Of a stretch of DNA of 64,000 bases, positions 11,670 through 22,362 are shown in pieces; within the stretch, counting starts at the first letter, position 1; the number at the start of each line of letters is the position of its first letter. Origin of the DNA: Anastatus disparis (lineage: Eukaryota > Arthropoda > Insecta > Hymenoptera > Eupelmidae). Location: NCBI GenBank assembly GCA_017163975.1, contig JAFFSR010000315.1:310001-374000 (forward strand). The letters run 5' to 3'. A program made the translations under genes and the position numbers. Below the pieces are notes generated by a model that did not search any database, had not been told where the DNA came from, and saw nothing but the letters and a program-made list of their open reading frames with translations.

Positions 11670-14600
11670 CTAAACTTTCTACCAGGGTACTTAAATCTTC
11701 TTGTGGAATATTTCGTAGACTATTTCTGGAAGATTTTTGTAATATTCCGCTGTACGATTTTAAAGTTTTTCAAAATCTTTCAGCGAAATGTTTATGGAAT
11801 CTTCTTAAAATCTTTCATGGAATATTTCATTAGAGGATTACTTAAATCTTCCTGTGAAATATTTTGTGAAGTATTTTTAGAAGATTTATGTATTAATTCG
11901 CTGTACGTTTCTAAAGTCCATCGTAATCTCTCAACGAAATGTTTATGGAATTTCCCTAGAATCTTTCATTAAATATTCCAGTGGAAGATTACTTAAATAC
12001 TTCTGTGGAATATTCTGTAGAATATTTTTGAAAGATTTTTGTGATATTTAGCTGTACGATTATATAGTTTTTCGAAATCTTCCGCGAAATGTTTATGGAA
12101 TCTACCTGAAATCTTTTATTAAATATTCTAGTGGAATCTTACCCAAATATTTTTGTGAAATATTTCGTGGGATATTTCTAAAATAATTATGTAATATTTC
12201 GCAGTACGATTTTAATGTTTTTCGGAATCTTCCAGCGAATTCTTCATCAAATTTTTCTTAAATCTTCATGCAATATTCCAGTAGAAAATCACTTAAATCT
12301 TTTTGTGGAATATTACGTGAAATATTACACTAGAAGATAACTATAATCTTTTCGTGAAATATTTCGTAAATTATTTCTGGAAGATCTTTGTAATATTCCG
12401 TTATACGATTTTAAAGTTTTTCGGAATCATTGAGCAAAATATTTATGCAATCTTCCTAAAACCTTTCATAAAATATTTCGCTGGCAGATTACTCAAATCT
12501 TTCTGTAAAATATTTTGTGCAATATTTCTGGAATATCTATGTAATTTTCCGTAGTACGATTTAAAAATTTTTGTAATCTTTCAGCGAAATGGTTATGGAA
12601 TGTTCCTGAAATCTTTTATAAAATTTTTCAGTGGAGGATTACTTAAACCTTTCTGTAAAATATTTCGTAGAATATTTCTGGAAGACTTATGTAATATTCC
12701 GATTAACGGTTTCAAAGTTTTTCGTGATCTTGCAGAAAAATGTGAATGAAATCCTACTGGAATTTTTCATAAAATATTTCACTGGAGGATTACTTAAATT
12801 TTTTTGTGGAATATTTCATGTAATATTTCTAGAAGATTTATGTTATATCTCGCTGTACGGTTTTAAAGTTTTTTGTAATCTTTTAGCGTTTATTAAATCT
12901 TCCTGAACGCTTCTTTAAAATATTCCACTGAAGAATTACATAAATCTTTATGTAAGATATTACGTAGAATTTTTTTAGAAGAGTTATGTAACAGTCTACT
13001 GTAAGAATTTAAATTTTTTTTTATATTTTTAGCAAAATGTTCATAAATTCTTTTTAAAATATTTTATCGAATATTGGACTAAAAGATTACTTAACTCTTG
13101 CTGTACAATATTTTGTGGAATATTTCTGGAAGGTTTATGTAATATTCCGTTACACGATTTTAAAGTTTTTCAAAATCTTTTAGCGAAATATTTCCAGAAT
13201 TTTCTTGAAATCTTTTATGAAATATTTCATTAGAGGATTACTCAAATTCTTCTGTTAAATGATTCGTCAAATATTTCCGGGGTATTTATGTGATAGTCCG
13301 TTGTACGATTCTACAATTTTTCGGAATTTTGCAGCGAAACATTAATTGAATATTCTTGAAATCTTTTATGCAATATTCCAGTGGAGGATTACTAATATCT
13401 TTTTGTGAAATATTTTGTAGAATATTTCTGGAAGTTTTATGTAATAGCCCGCTCTACGATTTTAAAGTTTTTTAAGTTTTTTGATAGAGATGTTTATAAA
13501 ATCTTCCTAAAATCTTTTAGTGAATATTGCATTGAAAGATTACTTAAATCTTGCTGTTAAATATTTCGTGGAATATTTCTCGAAGATTTATTTAATATTC
13601 CGGTATGCGACTTTTAAGTTTTTTGGGATCTTTCAGCAAAATATTCATAAAATCTTCCTGAAACATTTCATGCGATATTCCAGAGAAAGATTACTTAAAT
13701 CTTTCTGTGAAATGTTTCGTAGAATATTTCTGGAAGACTTATGTAATATTCTGCTTTACAATTTTTATGTTTTTTGAAATCTTTTAACAAAATTTTTATG
13801 GAACCTTCCTGAAATTTTCCATGAAACATTCCACTGAAATATTTAGTAAACATTACATGCACTATTCTGCCGTGTTAAGTAAAAACTTACGTAAGTGACA
13901 CTTCAATGAAAAATAAATTTTTTCTATCAATAGATCCGATAAAAAAAATGCCTATCAAATGAAGAAAAAAAAATTGTTTCAAATTTTTCGCTAAAAAATG
14001 AGGAAATAAAGATTACTTAAGTATTAAAAAATTAAAAATTGGATCGAACAAAATTGATATTATTTCACTTTATCACTTTTATTTATTTTACACTTATGTA
14101 AGTTTTTACTTAACACGGCAGTATTCCTTTATAAAATCTTATATGAAATATTTCACTAGAAGATTACTCAAATCTTTTTGTGAAATATTCCACAAAATAT
14201 TTTTGGAAGATTCATGTAATAATCTGCTGTACAATTTTAAAGTTGCTCGGATTTTTTCGTCAAAATGTTTATAAAATCTTCCTTAAATCTTTTATCGAAT
14301 ATTGCACTATAAGATTACTTGAATCTTTCTGTGAAATATTTCGTGTAATATTTCTTGAAGATTTATATAACATTTTGCTGTACGATTAGAAAGTTTTTCG
14401 AAATCTTCCAGCGAAATGTTTATGGAATCTACCTGAAATCTTCCATTAAATATTCTAGTGGAATCTTACTCAAATATTTTTGTGAAATATTTCGTGGGAT
14501 ATTTCTGAAAGATTTATGTAATATTCTACTTCTTAATTTTAAAGTTTTTCGGAATCTTTTAACGAAGTTTTTATGGAACCTTCTTAAAATATTTCATAAA

Positions 14601-14870
14601 ATATGCCACTGGAATATTTAATAAACATTACATGCCATATTTTATGAAATATTTCAGAAATTTCCCATGAGTATTTCATGGAATATTCCGGAAAAGATTT
14701 TTTACATTCCTTCAAAATATTCTATAAATATTTCTGGAAGCTTTTAATGAAAGATTCCCATGGAATATTTCAAAATATTTCGTGAAGACTTCCTAGAATC
14801 TGCATGGAAGGTTTTATTGAAATATTACAGTGGAAGATTTTAAAATATTTTAGTGAAGTCTTCCATGCAG
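11670..14870. repeat. Satellite array, about 150-bp divergent units
   Basis: A tandem array in which the block CTGTACGATTTTAAAGTTTTT recurs about every 150 bp (near 11750, 12050, 12200, 12400, 12555, 12855, 13150, 13300, 13455, 14230, 14380 and so on). It is followed by AATCTTTC-AGCGAAATG, ATGGAATCTTCCTGAAATC, and GATTACTTAAATCTTTCTGT plus GAAATATTTCGT. About twenty units, strongly diverged. The period is close to 50 codons, so frames of 66-101 codons open repeatedly with the same Phe/Tyr/Lys-rich translation. I regard these as a by-product of the period and do not call them genes. The array is interrupted by a MITE at 13867-14121. Confidence 0.85.
13867..14121. mobile_element. MITE inserted in the satellite
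   Basis: A 255-bp element with terminal inverted repeats of about 35 bp: it begins CTGCCGTGTTAAGTAAAAAC and ends with the reverse complement, allowing an A/G mismatch in the ACTTACGTAAGTG extension. A TATT duplication flanks both ends (13863-13866 and 14122-14125), and satellite sequence resumes on each side. No coding capacity. The superfamily is undetermined. Confidence 0.75.
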
Positions 14871-14874
14871 TGCG

Positions 14875-16600
14875 AGCCATAAGTTTATGAACTAGGCAAG
14901 ACTTCCTGTTGCCATAAAGCTTAAATCGAAGTATTAAACTTGTACTCTCTTTTATCATTCTTATATTTTTTTGTGAGAGTTTTAGTTTTTTGGTTAATCA
15001 AGTTTTTATAAGCGCTTCATTTTACTATATTTTTGAAAATGGCTTTATCTTAGTCTCTCGAACTGATATGACGAAAAGGAAGAACCCGGGCTTATTTTTT
15101 TCATCAAAGAATCATAACCTGCAGGATCAGTTAAATCGGTTTCCTAGAAGTGAGGACCTCTTCTTTATAGCTAAGCAAATTTCAAATTACGACTAAATTG
15201 CTCAAAATCTGACATACGATATTAACTTCAACAAATTGAATATATTAGACGATGGCATCGATGTAAATATTTACATTTTTTGAATACTATGTATCCATAC
15301 GTAAATAGCTACTGAATCATTTTTCGACAATATTTTATATATTTGAGCCCAATAGCTCTATAACATAAGGCCAATATTTTCAAATTTTGTTATATTTTTA
15401 CTATTATACCTACGTTCTGATTCCTTTTGAGCATTTTTTTTTATAAATAAAATAAAAATTGTTTGGTTCTGAATTATTATCTTCATATTTATCTATTTTT
15501 CTCCAAATCGGCCACGTTAACCAGTTTTAAAAATGATGCCTAAATGTTCGTGATGGGCCAAGAAATCATTCTCAAAAGGAATTTTGAAGTGACATTAAAT
15601 TTGTATTTAAATTTATTCCGAAGCACCGTGATCGCTAAGATTGAATTCCTTGAAAATAACTGATAAATGCATTTATTAGTATAATAAAAAAATATCATGG
15701 AAATGTATCGTTGACAGAAGAATTAAAAACTTGAAATGTTCCAGAATGAAATTGACTATGACATTTCAGATACATTTTTTTTTAAACAAAATGATGATTC
15801 AATGGATTTTGATGATATCCACATAAATTATATCTATATTAAAGTCAAGACTGATGAGATCAAATTAAATGAAGGGAAAAAAGAATCAGAAGAAATAAAC
15901 AACAAAGGGGCTTCATGTATAACAGGATTTATTATGAAAATGGTATCAAAACAATCGAATTAACATAAAGGAAATTCAGAGAAAGACATGATTATGAAAA
16001 AGCAGAAAAAAAGTAATGATTAATTAGAACTAAGGCGTGTTTGTAATGTTTACGTAAAAGAAAATTATACACGGTGGTCCTCCTGGAGTAATTTTGACCG
16101 TAAAGTTTTTGCACCTCAGATTTTCTTTTTGGATATGATTCTAGGCACATTTAGGATCCAATTCCAACAAAAACCAAAATCAAAGAATAAGCACTTTTTA
16201 ATTTATTCAAATTTTATTTTTATATTTGTATTTTATAAAAATAATTTATTTGTTGATAATAATATATCAGCTTGATTTCTAGAATAGCGTTTTCTAATGA
16301 AATTATAAATTATTTACATATTTGAAGCAAATATTATTGTAAATATATTCAGTAAAATATAAAGTTATGTAATAATGTAAGTGTAACGTTAAAATTAAGA
16401 TTATTTTTTGTAAAATATTATAGCCATAAATACTATGAGAAATGATACGTTTTTAAATTATTTAAAGACGAATAGTTAAAACACGAATAATTTTGATTTT
16501 GAAAATACAATTTTCAGGTTCTTTCATTTTATTTTCCACACTTGTAATTAACGACGCGATTATATCATCATCACACTCGAGTACAGCTCGTTTCACATAG
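14875..16600. other. AT-rich non-coding DNA left of the Polinton
   Basis: Two short open frames occur (14990-15196 and 15736-15963). The latter is acidic, with 75 codons and no recognisable domain. Neither has supporting context. The left terminus of the Polinton should lie in or near here, but I could not find a terminal inverted repeat matching the right side. Confidence 0.4.
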
Positions 16601-16612
16601 CCTGCACAATAT

Positions 16613-17155
16613 TCATCTATTTTGAGATCCATATCGAACATCGCACAATTTTTCTACAAGATCAGCAATCTCTCCTGCACACACACTAACACCTTTTATA
16701 AGTGTGGTTAAATATTTAATCCTATCATTTACGCAGAATGCAACGCCTTGTAAATACTCGAAAGTCTTTTTCATAACAATGCTTTGTCGATACCTTTTGA
16801 CCACACCAGAAATAGGGGTGAAATTTTCTTCAATTTCAATGGCTCTATCAGTATGACTTCTAGTACACCTCAGAATCCAGCCAGTTCCGTACATTTTTAG
16901 ATCCATCCAATCATCAGCATTACCATCAAAATATTTTTCAGTATCACCACACGTAAGCTTAAACTCGTTCCACGTATCCGTAGCGAAAGCTATTCCTTGA
17001 AAATCGTGTGAGAGTAAGCGTACCATTGGATGAAATTCCCCATCTCCTAGTTTATTATATTCAAGACCAACTAAAATTTTTTTCGTTAATGACTTGTTTA
17101 AACCGTAGAAATAATTAAAGATGGGCTGTGTAAAGTTCTTCTTCTGATGCGCCAT
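16613..17155 (-). CDS. Polinton-associated protein of unknown function (180 aa)
   Basis: Intact open frame with an ATG start 26 bp downstream of the protease remnant on the same strand, so it is the last gene of the Polinton block. The product is soluble-looking with no signal peptide or membrane segment. It has an N-terminal NYFYGLNKSLTK stretch and several aromatic residues and cysteines (around residues 69, 97, 142 and 159). I do not recognise a domain. Position and strand make it part of the Polinton. It is notable that it is uninterrupted while most of its neighbours are broken. Confidence 0.6.
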   Translation of the reverse strand: MAHQKKNFTQPIFNYFYGLNKSLTKKILVGLEYNKLGDGEFHPMVRLLSHDFQGIAFATDTWNEFKLTCGDTEKYFDGNADDWMDLKMYGTGWILRCTRSHTDRAIEIEENFTPISGVVKRYRQSIVMKKTFEYLQGVAFCVNDRIKYLTTLIKGVSVCAGEIADLVEKLCDVRYGSQNR

Positions 17156-17181
17156 TTTCTTCCTTTTTTCCTGATAGCTTT

Positions 17182-17515
17182 CTATGATACAAATGTCGAC
17201 TGAATGATTGTCATTTTGATGAATATAATCTCGTTATATAAAGACTTAACACAAGAGACAGTGGGGGGGGGTAATGTGATGACTAAGACGTATGTATTCC
17301 AACGGAATTCATTACAATTACGACGTAGACGGTTAATATAATCTGATATTAAAGGCGGCATTCTATAACTATCAAAGTACCAAGCTGCACCACTACGGTT
17401 AAAGTACATGCACACCCAATGCGTTCCGCGTTTTGTATGACCATCAGTGTTCACTACAATTGCTGTCGGTTTCGTCCACACCTTTTGAAGGTACGTTCAC
17501 ACCTCGTAAAGATAA
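17182..17515 (-). pseudogene. Adenain-like cysteine protease (virion maturation), C-terminus degraded
   Basis: The frame contains GTHWVCMYF, with the His-Trp typical of the catalytic His in adenovirus and Ulp1-type proteases, followed by AWYFDSY, where the acidic residue of the catalytic triad sits. In Polintons this enzyme cleaves structural proteins during particle maturation. The expected Q-x(n)-C catalytic region lies around the SCVKSLYNEI segment but is scrambled: a long run of G on the plus strand (about 17265-17275, C on the coding strand) coincides with loss of the conserved pattern. Its 5' part overlaps the frame of the upstream gene. The family call is firm; it is almost certainly inactive. 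Confidence 0.8.
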
Positions 17516-17995
17516 CCATTTTTTTAAACGGTACGCATTGCTTAAAGCACACGTATATTTTAGATAAGGTGTCTTTACAGCGTGATTAAGACAATTCTTA
17601 TTTAACCAGGGTAGCCGATTAAATGACGGACAATCTTTATTTGATTCTAAATTTATAGATTCTCGCGCTGTAATATCGTATAAAATTGACCACTTTTGTT
17701 TACCTCTTACGTAAATTTTTCTTACTTTCCGAATAAAATCGCGCAACGTTTGGTAGAGAGCTTTCTCCGTAATATGACCGTCAAATTAGTCAAGACTATG
17801 ATGATGTTTTGTAAGCCAATTATTTTCTCTTCTTATGCATCTGCTAAAAGCGTTTTTACGATTTTTCGATGCGACAGTCCAATAACCGCAAAAATCATCA
17901 TTCAAAGCTACGTGACGACTTCTTTGGGAACAACTCTATTATTGCTATCTTTTAAGCACTGAATATCCACGACTGCATACATGATTTAACTTTTT
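17444..17995 (-). pseudogene. Conserved Polinton protein of unknown function
   Basis: An open frame at 17444-17746 continues upstream through stops and frameshifts to about 17990, where the coding strand reads AVVDIQCLKDSNNRVVPKEV. This V-D-I-Q and P-K-E pattern with a later I-Y-V-R-G-K-Q-K-W segment is one I associate with a conserved protein between protease and major capsid genes in arthropod Polintons. Its role is not established to my knowledge. At least two stops interrupt it (near 17925 and 17790). The downstream end overlaps the protease frame. Confidence 0.6.
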
Positions 17996-18087
17996 GTCTG
18001 ACCACTGCAACGATTAAAGCTGTACTGAGGAGTAACGGCATTGTCTTTTTATCCGATGAAATTTGTAAGCGTCATTTATTGATAGCT

Positions 18088-19424
18088 CTACTCGTTAAAA
18101 TCTACAACTGTTTGTCGCGATGCGTCAATCTCTAAAATGTTATTGTATTCTGCATAAATTATGCAACGGACGGTGTCTGTCAGAGGTTCGCTAAATCTGA
18201 CATCGAGTCTAACACTTCCATGTTTTATTAAATTCCAATGAGTACATTCATTTGCCGATAAAGCGGGTATTATGTCAAATGCAAACAGACAGAAACCGTT
18301 TGGATACGACTCACGAGTAATTTTATTTTCCTCATTGAGTAAATAGACACCTGTACCGCTGAATAAAGTATGATATGCATCAACATATAACTTTTTACTT
18401 TGAAATCAGGTTGTAATGATTTTGAAGGTATTTGGACACCATTAACGAACAAACATAGAAAATTGACGTTAAAATGATCAAAATTGAACGAATTGAGCAT
18501 TCGGTCTCCGTTAAACGCCTTGTTTTGAACAAACCCTATGATTATTCTTTTAGGCATTTGTCCTAAAATAATATTATCCAGAGTTTCACCATGTATACCG
18601 CTATGCATTGTTAAAGCTTTGACTTCAACTCTTGTGAGAGGGTATTTAGCTGTAGCTTTATAAAGTGCTTTTGCGTGTGCTAATAGCACACCTGGCTTCA
18701 TTTTTACTCGTCTAACTAAAAGATTAGCTTCTTCTATATGTGCGGCAGTATGTCTTGAAGGATCCGTGAGATAAAAACCATCTCGAGATCGCACTAAACG
18801 AACTCTTTCCTCAACGCCGCTTAATAATAACTTTTCTTGATTAAACACATCAGCATGTAAATGTCCGACAAGATCTACAGTTTTCTTCGCGCCCAAATAT
18901 TTACGTCGCTTTATGAGTCCTTGGTTGTCACTACCCACATCGTCCATTTTCACAGCTATGTCGTCACACCACGAAACGGATGATAAATGAGAATTTTTAG
19001 CAGCAGGGCCATAGTTGAGCAGTGTCTTGATGTATGCTCTGTACGCGTAAGCATTGTTTGGAGCTGTCACAGGTTTCTGGTTAAATAGTACATCTAATTG
19101 GCTGAATAGTGAGTGCATAAAATTATTCACCGGTGTCACTTTATTGAGTAGATCTGCAGTCACATTTCCAGGATACTCATCGACAGTGGTGTATACGCTA
19201 ACGTGCAAGCTAAGCATAGTATATGCTAAATCTAAATAATCTTCGCCATTTCCAGATATTACAAATTCTATAGGTAAGTCATCAGTAAACGAGGAAATAG
19301 GAGTAAGGAGAGGCTTATACTGGACGCAATAAGAGCTCTCGATAGTAGTCTGTGTAGGAGGAATGTCGAATAGGAGCAATTCTGATTTCACACACTCGCA
19401 GGACTGCGTGTCTAAAAACGCCAT
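18088..19424 (-). pseudogene. Hexon-like major capsid protein (double jelly-roll), one frameshift
   Basis: The 384-codon frame 18270-19424 begins MAFLDTQSCECVKSELLLFD and has the composition of the Polinton major capsid protein often annotated as 'F54H12.2-like'. A one-base frameshift near 18400 (after LQPDFK) shifts the reading. In the other frame the homologous C-terminus continues (FCLFAFDIIPAL, then AEYNNILEIDASRQ) to a stop at 18088-18090. Apart from that single frameshift the gene is nearly full length at about 445 codons. This protein would form the icosahedral shell. Expected family length is roughly 400-600 residues, which fits. Confidence 0.85.
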
Positions 19425-19452
19425 TTTTAGTCAAAAATGTCTCTTGTCGATC

Positions 19453-19644
19453 TTACGTTTTTACTTTTTCGAGAATTTTTCTTTTTTTTCTGGTTCTATT
19501 TATTTTCTTCTTAATTACTTCATTCCTTTTATTTTTTGTGCTACGCGGTCTACTTTTTCTTCGAGTGCTCTTAACACTGACACTGCCGTCATCAGACTGC
19601 AAAGCAGACAGATAACGCTGTTTCTTATACCCAGATCCTTCCAT
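19453..19644 (-). CDS. Small, highly basic protein of the Polinton block
   Basis: A 63-codon frame with ATG start. The C-terminal two thirds is dominated by Arg and Lys (KSTRRKSRPRSTKNKRN). A DNA-condensing core protein role is plausible from composition alone and from its place between the major capsid and pX-like genes, but that is inference. Confidence 0.5.
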   Translation of the reverse strand: MEGSGYKKQRYLSALQSDDGSVSVKSTRRKSRPRSTKNKRNEVIKKKINRTRKKRKILEKVKT

Positions 19645-19668
19645 TAATGTATCTAGTTTCTCTTCAGC

Positions 19669-19968
19669 CTATTTTTCAAGATTTGTGCCAGGCTCTTTTA
19701 TACGATTTCGTAGAGATTCTTTGATTGGAGTATTTTGTGTTACAACGTCAAATAAAACGTTCACACCAGTACGCAATGCTTCCTTCCCCACTGCTTTAGC
19801 GCCACGGGTGAGTAGTGGTAGTTTACGACAAAACAACCCAGCTAGAAAACTATCTATACCACCATGCTCTCTTTGGTAGAGGGATCCAATGTAAATACGT
19901 CCGATACCTCTACCATTTTTACCACCACCACCGATATTCATGTCGAAGTACGTCTCGTTATAATTCAT
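19669..19968 (-). CDS. pX-like virion core protein of the Polinton
   Basis: A 99-codon intact frame. An N-terminal Gly-rich stretch (NIGGGGKNGRGIGRIYIG, about residues 11-28) is followed by a Q-R-x-H-G-G-I-x-S-F segment and then L-P-L-L-x-x-G-A-K-A-V-G-K-E-A-L-R-T-G (about residues 52-68). The last pattern is characteristic of the adenovirus pX/pVI-type minor core proteins found in Polintons and adintoviruses. It sits between the penton-like and basic genes on the same strand. No break seen. Confidence 0.7.
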   Translation of the reverse strand: MNYNETYFDMNIGGGGKNGRGIGRIYIGSLYQREHGGIDSFLAGLFCRKLPLLTRGAKAVGKEALRTGVNVLFDVVTQNTPIKESLRNRIKEPGTNLEK

Positions 19969-19979
19969 CTCTTTTCTTA

Positions 19980-20766
19980 TTAATCAATACGATGAAAGTG
20001 CAACGTCACTGTCAAGGTACCAAAATCAAATAGTATTGGCTGACCTTGTTTATCTCTTATATCTATTTCAATGGTTTGAAAAGAGTTAAACAATAGCGGT
20101 ATGTACATAGATAGTGAAAAGTTTTTTATTTTTACACTACCATATTTGCAATCCTTAGCATTCAAGACAACCGCTCCCAATAATTTACCTTGCACAACTC
20201 CGATTATATAAGGTCCACAGATGTTACTGTACACCATTAAAGTTGCTGGTAACCCATTAGAAAGATTAACAGGGTTCTTAGCTATAGTAAGTTCTTCTTT
20301 ATCGACCTTGATAGCTTGATTTTTTTCCAGTTTCAAACCCGAGAATTTTTCTCAAATTCCTTGATAACTCTAAAACGTGATCAATTGACGTACATTCTTC
20401 TGTTAAACAAACTTGTCTGATTGATACGTATCCACCACGCTCTATCTGGAAACGTAGTTGGTCTTTTACACAGTTCAGATTAATCATCTCCTCCACGAGA
20501 CTTTAATTAATGGATAAAACGACTGGTACAATTTCATTAGTCCCCAGCGACGATGGTGGTATACTTTTTACACAGGCAAATCTTCCATCATCGTTTGGTG
20601 GAACATGTTTAAATGTCTTAGGAATTTGGATCTCCGAAAGTGCAGCACTTTAACACCTTTGCAGTCATATTTGTTGCGGTAGATAAGTAACGAACGGTGT
20701 TGTAGTATTGTCAGATAAATAATGCATACTACTATTACTAGGTAGTACAATGTAAAATTGGTCTTC
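19980..20766 (-). pseudogene. Penton-like minor capsid protein, broken
   Basis: Three segments in consecutive order: an N-terminal part near 20760-20640 with FYIVLPSNSSMHYLSDNT, a middle part 20299-20496 (open, 65 codons) and a C-terminal part 19980-20336 ending IEIDIRDKQGQPI with a terminal VTLHF. These N- and C-terminal signatures are those of the Polinton minor capsid (penton-like) protein. An in-frame TAA lies between the first and second segments (near 20505), and frameshifts occur near 20660 and 20330. The 5' end overlaps the integrase stop. It would have formed the vertices of the capsid. Confidence 0.75.
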
Positions 20767-21617
20767 ATGATGTTTTTTCGATCTGCCTGGCTGCAACCCA
20801 AGAATTAAATTTATCGGGGTGCCCTTTCCATTTAACAAAATATTTCTTATTTCGACCACTCCCAGTACTTTTTAAAATTTTTTCAACTCCGAAACTTGCG
20901 TTATTTAAATCTTTTTTAACTCTACTCAATTCGTGTCCGTAGGAACACCCTTCAATATCCTTATCGGCTTAATCTTTTAGAAAGTATACTGGTGGCTGGC
21001 GTGCTACTGAGATACGAGTAATTTTAAATAGTTTCAATGTCCATCCACCCTCGTATCCATTCGCAAATACGTTTCTTGCTTAACTGACCCGTACTAGGTC
21101 ACCGATGGTGTATTTAGGTTTTCATCACTTGGAGAAACCATATCGAGATTCTACATTTTTTCGTGCTTTGTGAGAGTTGTAAATCGTAACAGATGCTGGC
21201 TCCATTTTGATAAATGAGTGTTCGCTATGATTGTAAGACTCTAATATTTTTTCTAAAATATCAACGTATTGACGAGTGTTTTTATGCGTAAAATATCGCC
21301 ACATTCATTCCTTTATGGTTCTTACAAACCTTTTGGCTGCAGCTGCTTTGATATCAGGAATTCGCACAATTCTAAATGAAATTTCATTTTTCTTCAACAC
21401 TTCTAGCAGTTTCTTCCCTAGAAATTCTTTCCCCTTGTCATTTGTGTGAATAATCACGGGTTTTTGATTAGCACTGTTTTTTAAAATGTTTTCAAATACT
21501 TTGGCAATACTTTTTGAAGAATCATCCTTGAGCAGTAAAGCCCATGCATATTATGCATATTTACTTAAAACGTCGATAACAACGAGGATATAAGTATAAT
21601 TACACAGCCCCACAGAA
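20765..21617 (-). pseudogene. Polinton integrase, catalytic core and chromodomain (3' part)
   Basis: The coding strand resumes abruptly at 21617 with NYTYILVVIDVLSKYA, part of the rve (DDE) integrase core. An in-frame stop follows (in a TATGCATAATATGCA context). The second catalytic Asp is kept in TNDKGKEF. The third catalytic residue is lost: where a Glu is expected the frame reads AAAKRFVRTIKE (Glu to Lys). A chromodomain-like C-terminus with VEKIL and YFVKWKGHPDKFNSW (about 20770-20880) precedes the stop at 20765-20767. The 5' part lies 10.8 kb away at 32402-32645. Confidence 0.85.
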
Positions 21618-21656
21618 AAGTGTCAAAACCCACGGACCAGACCATAGACATCATAT

Positions 21657-22260
21657 GTTTTTGGAATCGCTGAATCCGAATCCGTGCTCAGTTTGACCCC
21701 ATCACCTCAGGGTCAAGGTCATTTAAAGGTCAAATCTACGAAATTAGTGGGAACCATATTTTAACAGTATATAATTATGTTTTTGGGGTCGCTGAATCCG
21801 AATCCGTGGTCCGCTTGACCCCATGACCTCAGGGTCAAGGTGATTTAAAGGTCAAATCTACGAAATTAGTGGGATCCATATTTCAACAGTATATATTAAT
21901 GTTTTTGGGGTCGCTGAATCCAAATCCGTGGTCCGTTTGATTCCATGACGTCAGGGTCAAGGTCATTTGAAGGTCAAATCTACTAAATTAGTGGGAACCA
22001 TATTTTAACAAGATATATTTATGTTTATGGGGTCACTGAATCCGAATCCGTGGTCCGTTTGACCCCATGACTTCAGGGTCAAGGTCATTTATAGGTCAAA
22101 TCTACGAAATTAGTGGGAACCATATTTTAATAGTATATCTTTATGTTTTTGGGGTCGCTGAATCCGATTCCAAGGTCTATTTGACCCCATCACCTCAGAG
22201 TGATGGTTAATTTAAGGTAAAATATACGAAATTTGCGTAACACAAACCAAATTTTATGCC
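21657..22260. repeat. Minisatellite of about 122-bp units with TCAAGGTCA motifs
   Basis: Five units starting near 21657, 21779, 21901, 22023 and 22145. Each unit begins GTTTTTGGGGTCGCTGAATCC, contains TTTGACCCCATGACCTCAGG, and most carry GGGTCAAGGTCA and AAAGGTCAAATCTACGAAAT. The last unit is diverged. A further partial unit lies at 23930-24060 on the other side of the gene, and inverted units occur at 31780-32090. The array is 3' of the repeat gene in both copies. Confidence 0.85.
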
Positions 22261-22362
22261 ACTTTTTTTCTTACTATACCTTACACGTTTCTCGTTGAAT
22301 GATCAGTGCAAAGGTTTCCTTTCACGTTTATTTCTAGTAGTTTTGCAATCTCTTTTCAACAT

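Noticed and set aside
13520..14621. Several 69-88 codon frames in the satellite as a protein-coding gene family
   Set aside because: They repeat with the 150-bp satellite period, lack starts at constant positions and show no domain; better explained by the repeat period.
14770..14958. 62-codon minus ORF at the satellite edge
   Set aside because: Part satellite, part AT-rich flank; no domain or context.
17696..20033. Plus-strand ORFs opposite the capsid genes (17696-17962, 19054-19239, 19363-19647, 19685-20033)
   Set aside because: Shadows of well-supported minus-strand Polinton genes.
20665..20859. 64-aa minus-strand ORF starting MVEIRNILL as a separate gene
   Set aside because: Frame-mixed: its first part overlaps the integrase chromodomain in another frame, and its second part is the N-terminus of the penton-like protein.
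21657..22260. CRISPR-like array
   Set aside because: Units are contiguous 122-bp repeats without unique spacers, in a eukaryotic context.
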